Source of the DNA: PALSA-1003 sp963741315
Lineage (GTDB): Bacteria > Pseudomonadota > Gammaproteobacteria > Burkholderiales > Casimicrobiaceae
Assembly: GCA_963741315.1 (NCBI GenBank)
Contig: CAVUHK010000004.1
Span: 1 to 64,000, forward strand
Length of the DNA: 64,000 nt
Reading direction: 5' to 3'
Below, piece by piece: positions 18,942 through 29,305 of this stretch. The stretch's first letter is position 1. The number at the start of each line of letters is the position of its first letter. Both the position numbers and the translations under genes were made by a program. The notes under the pieces are model-generated. The model was not told the DNA's origin. It searched no databases and saw nothing but the letters and a program-made list of their open reading frames with translations.

Positions 18942-20536
18942 ATGCTGTTTAACTCTTACCTATTCATTTTTGTCTTTCTCCCCGTTACTTTTGCCGGGTT
19001 CTTCTGGATTGCCAGGTCGAGCCATAGACTCGCGGCACTTTGGCTGGCGGCGGCGTCTGTTTACTTCTATGGCTACTGGAACCCAAAGTTTGTCACGCTA
19101 CTGCTCGCCTCAATCATATTCAACTACGGCATGGGATATGCCATTGGGCATGTGCGCGTAGGGAGCGGCAACAGGGCAAAACTGCTCTTGATTATTGCGA
19201 TAGCAGCAAATCTAATCCTGCTCGGGATATTCAAATACACGAACTTCTTTATCAAGACCATTAATGACGCTGCAGGCACCGGGATTTCCCTCCTGGACAT
19301 CGTCCTGCCGCTCGGAATATCGTTTTTCACCTTTACGCAGATCACGTTCCTTGTGGATGTCTATCGCGGGATCGCTCGAGAATATCTTTTTGTTCACTAC
19401 CTACTGTTCGTCACCTATTTCCCGCACCTAATTGCTGGGCCGATAATACATCACCAGCAAATGATGCCCCAGTTCGAGAACGCGGCCACCTACCGTATCA
19501 ATTCGGAGGACATAGCAATTGGGGTTTCCATGTTTGCAATTGGATTGGCAAAAAAGGTATTGCTGGCCGATAATTTTGCCGACTGCTCGACAAAGGTCTT
19601 CACTGCCGCAAGCCGAGGAGACGAATTGCAATTTGTTGAGGCATGGTCCGGCGCGCTGTCTTATACGCTACAGCTTTACTTCGATTTCTCCGGCTACTGC
19701 GACATGGCAATTGGTCTGTCGAAGATGTTTGGTATTGATTTACCGCTCAACTTCAATTCTCCCTACAAGGCACCAAATATTATCGAGTTCTGGCGTCGGT
19801 GGCACATGACATTGTCGCAGTTCTTGCGGGACTATCTTTACATTCCATTGGGCGGCAACCGTAAAGGAGTCGGGCGCCGCTATGCCAATCTGATGTTAAC
19901 AATGCTGCTTGGGGGCTTGTGGCACGGAGCGAGCTGGACCTTCGTTATATGGGGAGCCTTGCACGGCGCCTTTCTGATGATCAATCACGGGTGGCTTGCA
20001 GCAAAGGAACGATGCAGCATCGACGCAAGTCGATTTCCCTCTACTTTTAGGCGATGTCGTCGCAACGGGAATCACATTCCTTGCGGTTGTCTTTGCGTGG
20101 CTATTTTTCCGGGCCACTGATCTTGCCGGCGCACTTCTGCTTGCCAAGGCAATGGCCTTGGGTAACGGTTTATCACTTCCCGAGATATTCGCTGCGCCGC
20201 TTAGTAATGTCGGCTTGGCTGTCGATTCGACAGGGATTGTTTCCGATCACGGGCGCTTCGTCACGTTTTGTTTTTCCCCTAATCGTGTTCGGCTTGTATG
20301 TCGTATTCTTCTTGCCGAACTCCCAGGAGTTGGTGCTTGATCGCTCTCCTACGCAACGTCTGACCTTGCGGAGCCGCGCGGCCACTTCACATTCCGGGAC
20401 TGTATGGCCCATAGGCACAAAGGCCGGCATCTTTGTTGCCACGTTGTTGGCCTGCAGTCTGTTGTCGTTGTCCGCAGGAAGCGAGTTCCTCTACTTCCAG
20501 TTTTGGCGGAAAAAGGCAGCATGCGTAATCCTTTGA
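18942..20536 (+). pseudogene. MBOAT family O-acyltransferase (AlgI-like), two frameshifts
   Basis: Membrane-bound O-acyltransferase that passes acetyl groups across the membrane for polysaccharide acetylation. ATG 18942 gives the classic start MLFNSYLFIFVFLPV. Core motifs are intact: SYTLQLYFDFSGYCDMAIGL, WRRWHMTLSQFLRDYLYIPL and the catalytic histidine in GGLWHGASWTF. The frame then shifts by one extra base between about 19990 and 20040, and again in the TTTT run at 20266-20269; the restored end VFPLIVFGLYVVFFLPN to SEFLYFQF is typical of AlgI relatives. Restored length is about 530. It overlaps the AlgJ-like gene downstream, its usual partner. Confidence 0.8.
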
Positions 20537-21523
20537 CTCGCTTCTTCTGTCCTGGTACTCGTCGTGGGACTTGTAATGCCGCTTGGCGGTGATGATATTC
20601 GTTGAACCTGTAGACGGTGATCTGACGCGAATCGGCTTTCTTCCAGAGCGCGAGTTTGGATGGAATCTTGCCCAACCCTCTTTTATTGGAAGAGCCAGCA
20701 ACGCGACCACCGCTGAGGCGACGGTGCTTGTCCTTGGCGATTCGTTCTCGCGGAGAGGTCTGTGGCAGCAAATCGCGCTTGGTCGACGAGAGAAGTACGT
20801 GACTTTTGATGATCAGAGGCTCTGTGCCGGATCTCGCAAACAATTTCCGTCGCAAGGGATTGATGCCAAGAGTCGTCATAATTGAAACGGTTGAGAGAAC
20901 CTTCAATTGGCGATTTTTCGAGGATTGCGAGAACTCCACGCTCGGAGAGCTCGCGTCAGTCAGCGTGAGTCCAGATCAAACGACGCGGAGTCGGTCGATT
21001 ATCAGTGGAACGTTTGGGATGAAGTACACGATGGGATCTCTCCTCTATTTTTTTCATTCGGGGGACACAGCATCGACCCGGCGATTTTGGGGGAGTATTT
21101 GTGAAGCGAGTCTCGAACGGGTGCGCGCTTTTTTCGAATCTGGATTGCGCCTATGGTTTGTTCCTTGGAGACGACTACAAGCAACCTGCTCTTCCACTAG
21201 CGACGTACCGGAGCTCCGTTTTCGACTATCTGAGGGAAGTGGGTACTAGGCGGATTCTCATTGTGTCCATCCCAAACAAGACGTCGGTATATTTTCAGTC
21301 TCCCGAAGAGGCTGCACTCAAGGACGCCTATCTGGTCGAGTTTGGCAAGCGGAATGGCGCTGAGGTAGTTCTTCTCAATCAGAGATTTGTCGAAGCACGC
21401 TCCCAGATGAAGGATTTCTACCTGCCCAATAACACGCATCTCTCCCCGCGCGGTGAGGAGATCCTGGGCAAGCTTATTGGAGATGCCATCGACAATGAGC
21501 ACAAGCAAAGTGGCGGGAAGTGA
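20521..21523 (+). pseudogene. AlgJ/AlgX-like SGNH acetyltransferase partner, several frameshifts
   Basis: Remains of a protein of about 333 residues. ATG 20521 gives MRNPLTRFF and, after one extra T near 20548, a hydrophobic anchor VLVLVVGLVMPLGG. Further frame changes occur near 20600, near 20811-20816 and at least once or twice between 20960 and 21110. Pieces in order: DGDLTRIGFLPEREFGWNL, VLVLGDSFS (GDS nucleophile block), PRVVIIETVERTFNW, RRILIVSIPNKTSVYFQ and LPNNTHLSPRGEEI (block V His). This is the pattern of AlgJ/AlgX-like enzymes that acetylate exopolysaccharide with an MBOAT partner, which here lies directly upstream. Confidence 0.7.
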
Positions 21524-21621
21524 TTTGTCGGTCTTCGTTTTCTTCTGCAACTTGCCGTCGGAATCTACGCAACAACGCTGACTCGTGTCACTGAGAGATC
21601 AGATCGCAACTGGATGGAGAC

Positions 21622-23121
21622 ATGACATTCGTAGCCGGCAAGGCGGCCAAAAGAGCACTAAATTCTCTGACAACAGATCCCTATTTGCTTGCGATCTTGT
21701 TGCTGAGTGCAATATTACGGATATATGACCTGCCGAGAAAAAGCATCTGGTTGGACGAAGGGTACTCGCTTGTACTCTCGCAGCAAAGCTTGACGGACAT
21801 CTATTTTCAGAATCAAGACTCGCCCCCTCTATATTACGTTTTCCTGCACTGGTGGCTCCCACTTTTTGGCACCTCAGAATTCTCTCTAAGGCTCCCGTCT
21901 GCCCTATTTGGTATCGCTTCCGTATTCGCGATTTATAAAGTCGCGAGACAACTCTTCAATGTAGAGGTCGCCAGGCTAAGCTCCTTGTTGATGGCGGTTT
22001 CACTATTTCACATTGAGTATTCACAGGAAGCGAGAACATATACGTTGACGGTCCTGCTGACCCTCATATCGATGTATTGCTTTCTTGATCTGCTTCAGAG
22101 GAGGCGACACAGCACCGCGATTGCGTACTTTTGTTTTACGAGTCTACTTATATACTCGCACGTCTACGCGATCTTCATCATAGTCTCGCAAAACCTGTAT
22201 TTTGCTGCGCACTACTTTTTGTCAGGCCAGCCGAAGAAGAATAGTCTTCGCGTTTGGATACTGCTTCAGATGGCTCTGATCGCTGTCTTTGCGCCCTGGG
22301 CAAGTATTCTTGCAAAGAACATTGTCAAGGCACACAAAGGTTTCTGGATACCAGAGCCTCGTCCGAGTGCTATGTATTCTTCCTTCATAACGTATGCATC
22401 TGAATCAAAATATCTGCTGCTGCTGTTCTTACTGCTATCAGTCTTCGCGCTTATTGGTCTTAAAAGGGATCGCGGTGTCTTCCACTTTGGGTCGATTTTC
22501 AAGTCATTAGATTCCTGCGAGTGGAAGTTGACTTTATTGAAAACTGATAAGACTAGCTTCCTGCTGGTTTGGCTGCTGATATCTATAATTGTTCCGTTTG
22601 CTATCTCCGTTTTGTTTGCGCCAATCTACGTCACTCGATACACGATGTTTGGTTCTGTCGCCTTCTTGATTCTGGTAGCGAGTGGACTCAGCAACCTTCG
22701 CACTGCCTATGTTAAGCCAATTCTAGTCGTCGTAATCATGGCGGTATCGCTGATACAGATTCGCGAATATTACTCAACATCAATTAAGGAGCAGTGGCGT
22801 GATGTAGCTCGAGATATTGATATGGATGCAAGAGCTGGCGATCTGTTGCTATTCAATGCAACGGGTGGACTGATGCCGTTCAACTACTACTCTCGTAATG
22901 ACACGCTGGTCAAGAAGGGTATCAGTACCGTCGATGAAAGTAATATTGATGCGCTCTGGCAGTCCGTGGAGCACGCCGATCGAGTTTGGCTGATAGTCTC
23001 CCATCCGAGCAAGAACCACGCGTTTATATCAAGCAAGCTATTTGACTCACTCGCCCTGTCGTTTCGCAAAGAGTACTACGACATCGACATATATCTATTT
23101 AGTCGCGCGCTTGCTCCGTGA
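21622..23121 (+). CDS. PMT/ArnT-type membrane glycosyltransferase (GT39-like)
   Basis: A 499-residue membrane protein with about 11 spans. The first periplasmic loop carries KSIWLDEGYSLVLSQQSL, the Asp-Glu pair that is the catalytic signature of GT39/GT83 enzymes, and QDSPPLYYVFLHWWLPLF, the second signature. IEYSQEARTYTL completes the pattern. Such enzymes transfer a sugar from polyprenyl phosphate in the periplasm. It lies 98 bases after the AlgJ-like remains and ends facing the ABC exporter genes on the other strand. The sugar and acceptor are unknown. Confidence 0.8.
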   Translation: MTFVAGKAAKRALNSLTTDPYLLAILLLSAILRIYDLPRKSIWLDEGYSLVLSQQSLTDIYFQNQDSPPLYYVFLHWWLPLFGTSEFSLRLPSALFGIASVFAIYKVARQLFNVEVARLSSLLMAVSLFHIEYSQEARTYTLTVLLTLISMYCFLDLLQRRRHSTAIAYFCFTSLLIYSHVYAIFIIVSQNLYFAAHYFLSGQPKKNSLRVWILLQMALIAVFAPWASILAKNIVKAHKGFWIPEPRPSAMYSSFITYASESKYLLLLFLLLSVFALIGLKRDRGVFHFGSIFKSLDSCEWKLTLLKTDKTSFLLVWLLISIIVPFAISVLFAPIYVTRYTMFGSVAFLILVASGLSNLRTAYVKPILVVVIMAVSLIQIREYYSTSIKEQWRDVARDIDMDARAGDLLLFNATGGLMPFNYYSRNDTLVKKGISTVDESNIDALWQSVEHADRVWLIVSHPSKNHAFISSKLFDSLALSFRKEYYDIDIYLFSRALAP

Positions 23122-23193
23122 GTCGGCCGTACTTTGTAAGCGCTCACCATTGTTGCGCGATCAAAAGGCACCGTCGCCATATCGGACATCGAC

Positions 23194-24407
23194 TCAAGCC
23201 GTTCCTTGTGTTGCGCGAATCAAGGTTGGGTAAAGATTTGCAGGTCCATTCATGACGCCCGGGGCATCGACGTAAATGGTTGAGGCAGGAAATCTGCGGT
23301 CATATTGTTCGCCTCCGCCGTGAAACTTGCTTCTCGCAACGGCACCCAAATAGTACAGTCCCATGCCCAAATGCATGGTCAATTCAATGCAAAATACCTT
23401 CTCCTCCCCTTCATTTAGCGAGAACTCGCCGGCCCCGAGGAGTTCCGTGGAAGTCTGAAAAATATTATAGAAATTGCCATCATATATATATACGTGAAGA
23501 GCCAGATCGGTGCAGAGAATGTCACTTTTCACGGCTACTGTGACCAAGATCCTCTCTCCCGTCACAATGCGTGCTTCAGCCTTTCCTGACCTCGTAACGC
23601 GTCACTTTCGATATGCGTATCTTGCTTTTCTGTGACGCGCTAGATTGTTTGGAATCGGACTCCAGATAGTGCTTTATCACTTCCTCCGACAATCCGCTCT
23701 TCACTGCCTTGCCGTGTTCCAACAGGATGCACTTCGTGCAAAGTTGTCCGACGGCCTTCAAATTATGAGAGACAAAAATGACCGTCGCTCCACCCTTGAT
23801 AAGTTCCTCCAACTTCTGGGAGGATTTGCTCTGAAAAGCCCAGTCGCCGACGCTTAGCACTTCATCTACCAGCAGTATTTCCGGATCCACATGTGCGGCA
23901 ACCGAGAATCCCAATCTCGCGTACATGCCGGTCGAATAGCGTTTGACTGGTGTATCAATGAATTCCTCGAGACCGGAGAAATGGACGATCTCATCGAACT
24001 TCCGGGCTATCTCAGCCCTCGACATCCCGAGAATTACACCATTGAGAAATATGTTCTCTCTTCCGGTCAGATCGTCGTGAAATCCCGCACCAACTTCGAT
24101 TAGAGCCGACAATTTTCCATTTATCGCGATCGACCCACTCGTCGGTTTCATGATTCCGCTCAGCAGCTTAAGCAACGTGCTCTTGCCCGCCCCATTATTT
24201 CCAATGATTCCCAACGCTTCTCCGCGAGTAACTTGAAAACTAAGATCCTTGAGAGCCCAAAATTCGTGCTGCGCTAAGGTCGCCCGTCGTTGTCCTTCGT
24301 GATGATCGACCGAAAATCGCAGGAATGAAGTCTCTTAGCGAGTCGAATGACTCGCCTTTCTTGAATTTCTTCGAAACATTGCTGCACTCTAACGCGAGCT
24401 CAGACAC
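23194..24407 (-). pseudogene. wzt: Polysaccharide ABC exporter ATPase Wzt, two frameshifts
   Basis: ATPase of an O-antigen/teichoic-type ABC exporter. GTG 24407 with a G-rich Shine-Dalgarno gives SELALECSNVSKKFKKGESF; an extra base in the CCC run at 24283-24285 breaks the frame, which resumes LAQHEFWALKDLSF and then GNNGAGKSTLLKLLSGI (Walker A), YSTGMYARLGFSVA (signature) and ILLVDEVLSVGD (Walker B). A second extra base near 23576-23600 separates the C-terminal domain, which reads RILVTVAVKSD to TIYVDAPGVMNG and looks like the Wzt carbohydrate-binding beta-sandwich. The restored protein of 403 residues has normal length. That domain would select finished chains by their terminal residue. Confidence 0.85.
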
Positions 24408-24415
24408 AGGCCCCC

Positions 24416-25201
24416 CTATATCCTTTCCGCGAATCTTGGCTCCAACTTCTTGAATTTGGAATATGCAAGAAGCAGGAACAAAAGCGATACTGTCGCGCTA
24501 TAGAGGAGCCACCAACTCTCAGGCGAGCGGTGGAGCACAACGCAGGAACTCATGGCTTCAAGAATGGGCGCGACGGGATTTATCAGAAGAATCCGCCCTG
24601 CCTCTCCGAACATATCAACATCATAGAGAACAGGTGTGAAGAATATTGCGAACGTCAGTATCACCTCGACCAGGTACTTAACATCTCTGAAGAACAGATT
24701 TAGAGCTGACAACATTATGCTCAAGCCCAGTGCCAGAACCACGAGCAAGATGATCAGCACTGGTAACCATAGCAAGTAAATGCTTGTCCCGGTTTTCAGA
24801 ATCAACAGGACTACTCCGAGAACGGCTCCAGCGACGGCAAAATCAAATAACGACGACATCACGGCCGCAATCGGAAATATCTCTTTTGGAAAGTATATTC
24901 TCGTCACCAAGGTCTTGTTCTGCAATAGGCTATTCGTACCAAAGCGAATCGAGCCGACGAAGAACGCCCACGGGACAGCCTTGACCGAGACGGTTGCCAA
25001 GTCCGAGAGCACGATTGGTTTGCCAGAGAGAATTGAAATTGCATACTTCACCAGAATTCCAGCGCTTACGATCAGCATCGGCATGAAAATGGCCCACATG
25101 AAGCCCATCACCGATTGCTTGTATTTCACCTTGATATCGCGCCAGGTAATCATGAACAACAGTTCCCGGTACCGATAGAGCTCCCGCAAGTTTTTTATCA
25201 T
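24416..25201 (-). CDS. wzm: Polysaccharide ABC exporter permease Wzm
   Basis: ABC-2 type membrane subunit of 261 residues with six spans. The N-terminus LYRYRELLFMITWRDIKVKY and the motif KQSVMGFMWAIFMPML are typical of Wzm/TagG permeases. It ends eight bases before the wzt start and so forms an operon with it. Together they would move undecaprenyl-linked polysaccharide into the periplasm. The gene itself is intact although its ATPase partner is frameshifted. Confidence 0.9.
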   Translation of the reverse strand: MIKNLRELYRYRELLFMITWRDIKVKYKQSVMGFMWAIFMPMLIVSAGILVKYAISILSGKPIVLSDLATVSVKAVPWAFFVGSIRFGTNSLLQNKTLVTRIYFPKEIFPIAAVMSSLFDFAVAGAVLGVVLLILKTGTSIYLLWLPVLIILLVVLALGLSIMLSALNLFFRDVKYLVEVILTFAIFFTPVLYDVDMFGEAGRILLINPVAPILEAMSSCVVLHRSPESWWLLYSATVSLLFLLLAYSKFKKLEPRFAERI

Positions 25202-25262
25202 TCAAGCGCTTCGAAATCGGCATAGGTATGGGATGACATACGCTCGCTGCGCTGATCCTATG

Positions 25263-26333
25263 TCATTGGCTGAGCGCCTGGACGGTCCGGCGGTACTCCG
25301 CCCATTCGCCCGTGTCGAGCCATGCTTTTTCGCTTATGGGGTAGACACCGATCCTCCCACCGCGACCAATCACGGTTTCAATCAATTCGGTCGCGTGGCA
25401 CATCTTGTTATCCGGGATGAGCTCAAGTACCTCGGAGCGCATGACGTACATGCCCGTATTGACCAAGAGATCGTAGTGAGGTTTTTCCACAATCCGCTTC
25501 AAACGCCCTCCAACTTCCAGCTCACAGACCCCGTAAGGAATGTGGTAGTCCCTGAGCGACGCCACTACCGTAATGTCGTTGCCTTCGCTCTCGTGCGCGT
25601 GCACGAGGTCCGCGTAGTCTGCGCGCACAATGATGTCGCAGTTGGTGACGATCAGCGAACCATCCACCTGCCCAACCAACGCTCGCAATCCTCCGACCGT
25701 CCCCAAAGGCCGATCTTCCTCGATGTACCTGACGCCGTAAGCGGGATGCAGCTCCTCAAAGAACGACTTGATCAGCTTGGCCTTGTGGTTAATCGATATG
25801 AGAAAGTCCTTGATCCCGTACCCGATGAAGGATTCGATGATTATCTCTATGACAGCTTTGTCTCCTATCGGAATAAGTGGCTTGGGCAGCACGCGCGTAA
25901 AGGGGTCGAGGCGTGACCCCTTGCCACCTGCCATGATGACTACCGAGACACTGATTGGTTGGAGTCGTGCAATAGTCTGCGGCCGATCCTGAAATACTTG
26001 TCCCCAGAACAGCAGCTCAACGATGAGTCGATCTTCATCGACTACTGGAATGCACGCGAAATTACGCTCGAGCATGGTCTGGCGGGCATCATCGAGGTGA
26101 AACTGAGGGGATAGCGTGTACGGCGACTTATTGCATACCTCCTGGATACATGCCTCGAGAGACTTGTCTGCCAGGATCCAGCGCCGGATATCGCCATCCG
26201 TAATTGCCCCGAAAAGCTTGCCGTCGTCGTCGATGACGAACAGTATTCGCTCCTCGGTCTCTTCCAGTTGCCGCATCGCGGCTTTCAGAGAGACGTCCTT
26301 ATTGACAAGAAAACGACTGATGGATGCGTTCAT
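25263..26333 (-). CDS. ptmE: CBS-pair sugar nucleotidyltransferase, PtmE-like
   Basis: 356 residues: a tandem CBS domain (1-120; VIDDDGKLFGAITDGDIRRW and FACIPVVDEDRLIVELL) fused to a nucleotidyltransferase (125-356) with VVIMAGGKGSRLDPFTR, the phosphate-binding loop, followed by PKPLIPIGDKAVIE. This architecture is that of Campylobacter PtmE, which makes GDP-glucosamine-type precursor for legionaminate synthesis (family knowledge). Its start overlaps the stop of the NeuC/LegG gene as ATGA. The neighbourhood of LegG, LegI and LegH homologues makes the assignment likely; the nucleotide used is not shown by sequence. Confidence 0.8.
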   Translation of the reverse strand: MNASISRFLVNKDVSLKAAMRQLEETEERILFVIDDDGKLFGAITDGDIRRWILADKSLEACIQEVCNKSPYTLSPQFHLDDARQTMLERNFACIPVVDEDRLIVELLFWGQVFQDRPQTIARLQPISVSVVIMAGGKGSRLDPFTRVLPKPLIPIGDKAVIEIIIESFIGYGIKDFLISINHKAKLIKSFFEELHPAYGVRYIEEDRPLGTVGGLRALVGQVDGSLIVTNCDIIVRADYADLVHAHESEGNDITVVASLRDYHIPYGVCELEVGGRLKRIVEKPHYDLLVNTGMYVMRSEVLELIPDNKMCHATELIETVIGRGGRIGVYPISEKAWLDTGEWAEYRRTVQALSQ

Positions 26334-27514
26334 TGGCCTGCTTCCGGCGCAAAGTCGTGGAACCTCTTTTTGAGTAGCTCGGCGGAGACTTGTATTTCTT
26401 TTAGCGTTTCCTTGATCCTTGACGATGTCTTGCCATCTTGAAAGACATCATAAGGATTTTCCATGCGTTCCAGAGACCGACGAAATTCAGAAGATCGTGC
26501 TCGTTCGATGCCAGCCACTATCGCATCGGATCCGTAATCCGTGTCGATGACGTTCTTGGCATGAAGGCGCCCTAGTTGCCGATTACCGACGTTCACCACT
26601 GGCAGACCAAATGAGGGTGCCTCCACGAATCCGCTGGACGAATTGCCGATCATCAGATCAAGTTGCTTGAGACAACTAAAATATACCAATGGACCGAGGT
26701 GGTCGTAGAGCCGATATCGCTGCGGTGCATCGCTCGTAAATCTCTCAATCGCTGCGTTGATTCGGCTGCCCATGGCATCGGCATTGGAGCGCGTGAATAC
26801 GGCCGCGACGCCACTCCGTCTGATCGCATCCAAAAGATTTTGAATCTGGTCGTCACAATCGTCGAGCTCAAGCGTCACGGGATGGTAAGTAACCAGGGCT
26901 ACGGGACTATTCAGGTCAAATTGCAGCCGGCTGGCGAGCTCGTTTCGCGTCATCAGCGGGTGATGGTACAAGCCGTCGAGGGCAGGAGCGCCATAGGTGA
27001 AAACGCGCTCGGGCGGCTCACCCATCTGAATCAAGCGTTGCGCATACGACGCAGTGGCGGGAAAGTGAATGGACGCCATCTTGCTGATACTGTGCCGAAT
27101 CGCCTCGTCAACCGCACCCTGGCTTGTCTCGCCGCCGTGAATATGGGCAATGGGCACGCGCTGGAGAAGCGCCGCCAGCGCAGGTGCCATCAACTCGTAA
27201 CGGTCACCGAGGCACACCATTAGCTCGGGGCGCAACTGCCCCCAAACGTCCGCGAAGGCGATGAGGCCGACCCCTACCGATTTCGCGATCGAGGCTTCGT
27301 CGTCCGATGCGAGAAGCATCGGTACTCGCTCGGCAATTTCAAATCCGTCGGCCTCGATGGCGTCCACGGTATGACCGTGAAGGTTGGATAGATGCATGCC
27401 CGTCACGACAACCAGCAGCTCGACGTCCGGATCGTCATGCATTTCCCGGAGAAGGTGGTACAGGCAGCCATAGTCAGCCCGCGAGGTCGTCACGACGGCA
27501 ATTCGGCGCGCCAT
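26330..27514 (-). CDS. legG: UDP/GDP-N-acetyl-sugar 2-epimerase (hydrolysing), NeuC/LegG family
   Basis: Hydrolysing 2-epimerase, 394 residues from ATG 27514, where the start overlaps the NeuB stop as TGATG (an upstream ATG at 27532 is inside that gene). N-terminal RRIAVVTTSRADYGCLYHLL is diagnostic for the NeuC/LegG branch. CLGDRYELMAPA, IAHIHGGETSQGAVDEAIRH and IGNSSSGFVEAPSFGLPVVN are the catalytic-domain motifs. The product would be free ManNAc (sialate route) or its 2,4-diacetamido-6-deoxy analogue (legionaminate route). PtmE next door and LegC upstream favour the latter. Confidence 0.9.
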   Translation of the reverse strand: MARRIAVVTTSRADYGCLYHLLREMHDDPDVELLVVVTGMHLSNLHGHTVDAIEADGFEIAERVPMLLASDDEASIAKSVGVGLIAFADVWGQLRPELMVCLGDRYELMAPALAALLQRVPIAHIHGGETSQGAVDEAIRHSISKMASIHFPATASYAQRLIQMGEPPERVFTYGAPALDGLYHHPLMTRNELASRLQFDLNSPVALVTYHPVTLELDDCDDQIQNLLDAIRRSGVAAVFTRSNADAMGSRINAAIERFTSDAPQRYRLYDHLGPLVYFSCLKQLDLMIGNSSSGFVEAPSFGLPVVNVGNRQLGRLHAKNVIDTDYGSDAIVAGIERARSSEFRRSLERMENPYDVFQDGKTSSRIKETLKEIQVSAELLKKRFHDFAPEAGQ

Positions 27515-28530
27515 CAGCGGAACATCTCCCACGTGATGACCTCGTCCGAGGCGAGATCGCTGACGATGCGCCGGCCGATGACCTTGTCTAGATCCGCCGG
27601 CGTAATCCCGTAGCCCGGGCGCTTGATGGTCAAGTCATCTCTGCATATGAGCGCGCCAGCAGGGATTGGTCTCGCGGCGACGAGACTTTTGCGCGCGACA
27701 GGGATGTTGGCCAATTCGCACGCCGCGGGTCGCTTGATGCCGTCTCCGAGCGCTAGAGAAACTTCGCGAATGGCGTGTACCATGCGAGCGAATTCGCCGG
27801 GTTCCAGCGACGCCTTGTGGTCCGGGCCTTCCATCTGACGGTCAAGTGTGAAATGTTTCTCTATGATCCGGGCACCGATGGCCACTGCGGCAATTGGTAT
27901 GTCGATGCCTTCGGTGTGGTCCGAATAGCCGATGGGAACGTCGAACGCAGCACGGAGTGTGAGCATTGCGCGCAGGTTGACCTGTTCGGTCGGGCACGGA
28001 TACTCGGTGACGCAGTGAAGCAGCGTAACATCGGTGCCGCCATGTTTGCGAAACGCAACGAGGGCAGTTTCCACCTCGCCAAGTGTCGCCATCCCAGTGG
28101 ACATGATGATGGGCTTGCCCTTGCGGGCGACATGGCCGAGCAGAGGCAGATTGGTCAGCTCGCCGGAACCGAGCTTGAAGCGTTCCACGCCCATCGCATC
28201 GAGCATGTCCGCACTCGACTCGTCGAACGGGCTTGAGAGGAACGTAATGCCGATTTGCCGGCAATACGCCATAAGGTCGGCATGCGCGTATGCGTCGAGT
28301 TCCAGGCGCCGTAACATATCGAACTGCGACTCTTCAGCGTCCGTGGTCTGGCGCTGATAGGCTGCCTTTTGCGCTCCACGAATGACTAACGCCTCCGCCC
28401 GAAAGGTCTGGAACTTGACTGCGTCGGCGCCTGTCTCTTTCGCTGTCTTGACGAGCTGCCGGGCAAGCTCCAAAGAGCCGTTATGGTTTACGCCGGCCTC
28501 CGCGATAACGTAGACCCTGTCGGTGCTCAT
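27514..28530 (-). CDS. legI: Nonulosonic acid synthase, NeuB/LegI family
   Basis: PEP-dependent condensing enzyme of 338 residues. N-terminal VYVIAEAGVNHNGSLELA, KFQTF and LKLGSGELTNLPLL-type segments of the TIM barrel are present, with TVLLHCVTEYPCP-like lid and IGYSDHTEGIDIPIAAVA followed by IIEKHFTLDRQMEGPDHKAS. The C-terminal SAF/antifreeze-like domain begins near residue 280 (RKSLVAARPIPAGALI). It joins a hexosamine to PEP, giving a sialic-, legionaminic- or related acid. The gene overlaps both neighbours by four bases or fewer, so the operon is translationally coupled. Confidence 0.93.
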   Translation of the reverse strand: MSTDRVYVIAEAGVNHNGSLELARQLVKTAKETGADAVKFQTFRAEALVIRGAQKAAYQRQTTDAEESQFDMLRRLELDAYAHADLMAYCRQIGITFLSSPFDESSADMLDAMGVERFKLGSGELTNLPLLGHVARKGKPIIMSTGMATLGEVETALVAFRKHGGTDVTLLHCVTEYPCPTEQVNLRAMLTLRAAFDVPIGYSDHTEGIDIPIAAVAIGARIIEKHFTLDRQMEGPDHKASLEPGEFARMVHAIREVSLALGDGIKRPAACELANIPVARKSLVAARPIPAGALICRDDLTIKRPGYGITPADLDKVIGRRIVSDLASDEVITWEMFR

Positions 28531-29167
28531 TTTGTGACCCTAATAGCGGGACTCCCCATGTACACACCCGGCGCCAACAAATCGCGCGTAACCGTTGCGC
28601 CAGCTCCTACAAGACAGCGCTCTCCAATGCGAACGCCGGGTAGCACGCATGCGCCAGCCCCAATGATCGACTGGGCGCCCACCGACACCCCACCACATAG
28701 AACGACGCCTGGCGCGATGTGGCTGCAGGCACCTACGTTGCAGTCATGTTCGACCGTAGCGTTCGTATTCACGATGCTGCATTCACCAATCTTCGCACCT
28801 GGATTGACCACGACGCCATCCATAACGACAGTACCGTCGCCGATGACCACGTCGGAATTGATCACGGCCATTGGCGAGACGATGGCCGGAAGGACAAGGC
28901 CAAACGCGAGAAGCCTGTCGCGCAGCGCATTTCGGCTGGCATCGACGTCGACAATACCGATTCCCGAGCACCGCGCAAACCACCCGACCAGTGGCAACGA
29001 GGTCCGGCAATACATGGTCGTCCCCAAGATACACCGGGAAGTTGGGTGGTACCGATCCAGCCCCCAAGGCGGTGTAGCCGACAACTCGATATTGCCGGAT
29101 CTTGTCCACAATGGCAGACACGACCTTGGCGTGGCCGCCGCCACCTATGAGTGACTATGGGTGTCAT
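28527..29167 (-). pseudogene. legH: NeuD/PglD/LegH-like acetyltransferase, two frameshifts
   Basis: Acetyl-CoA dependent sugar N- or O-acetyltransferase. ATG 29167 gives MTPIV; one extra base near 29153-29156 then hides IGGGGHAKVVSAIVDKIR, the PglD N-terminal domain. A second extra base in the CCC run at 28963-28965 leads into IGIVDVDASRNALRDRLL and a complete left-handed beta-helix: GDGTVVMDGVVVNPGAKIG, NTNATVEHDCNVG (catalytic His) and GAGATVTRDL. Restored length 212, normal for PglD/NeuD. The stop overlaps the NeuB start as ATGA. In legionaminate synthesis this would be the C4 acetyltransferase; NeuD-type O-acetylation is the alternative. Confidence 0.8.
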
Positions 29168-29305
29168 CCCCGCATCATCTGGAGGACAAGAGCGCCCTGC
29201 GCTCGATTTTGGCCCCGCTTACTGGATATTCATGGTCCCTGGCGACAACCCACTTAGGCCTGCTGTCAAATGTAATCGAGTACGCGCTGCGGCAGTTGCC
29301 CAGCT

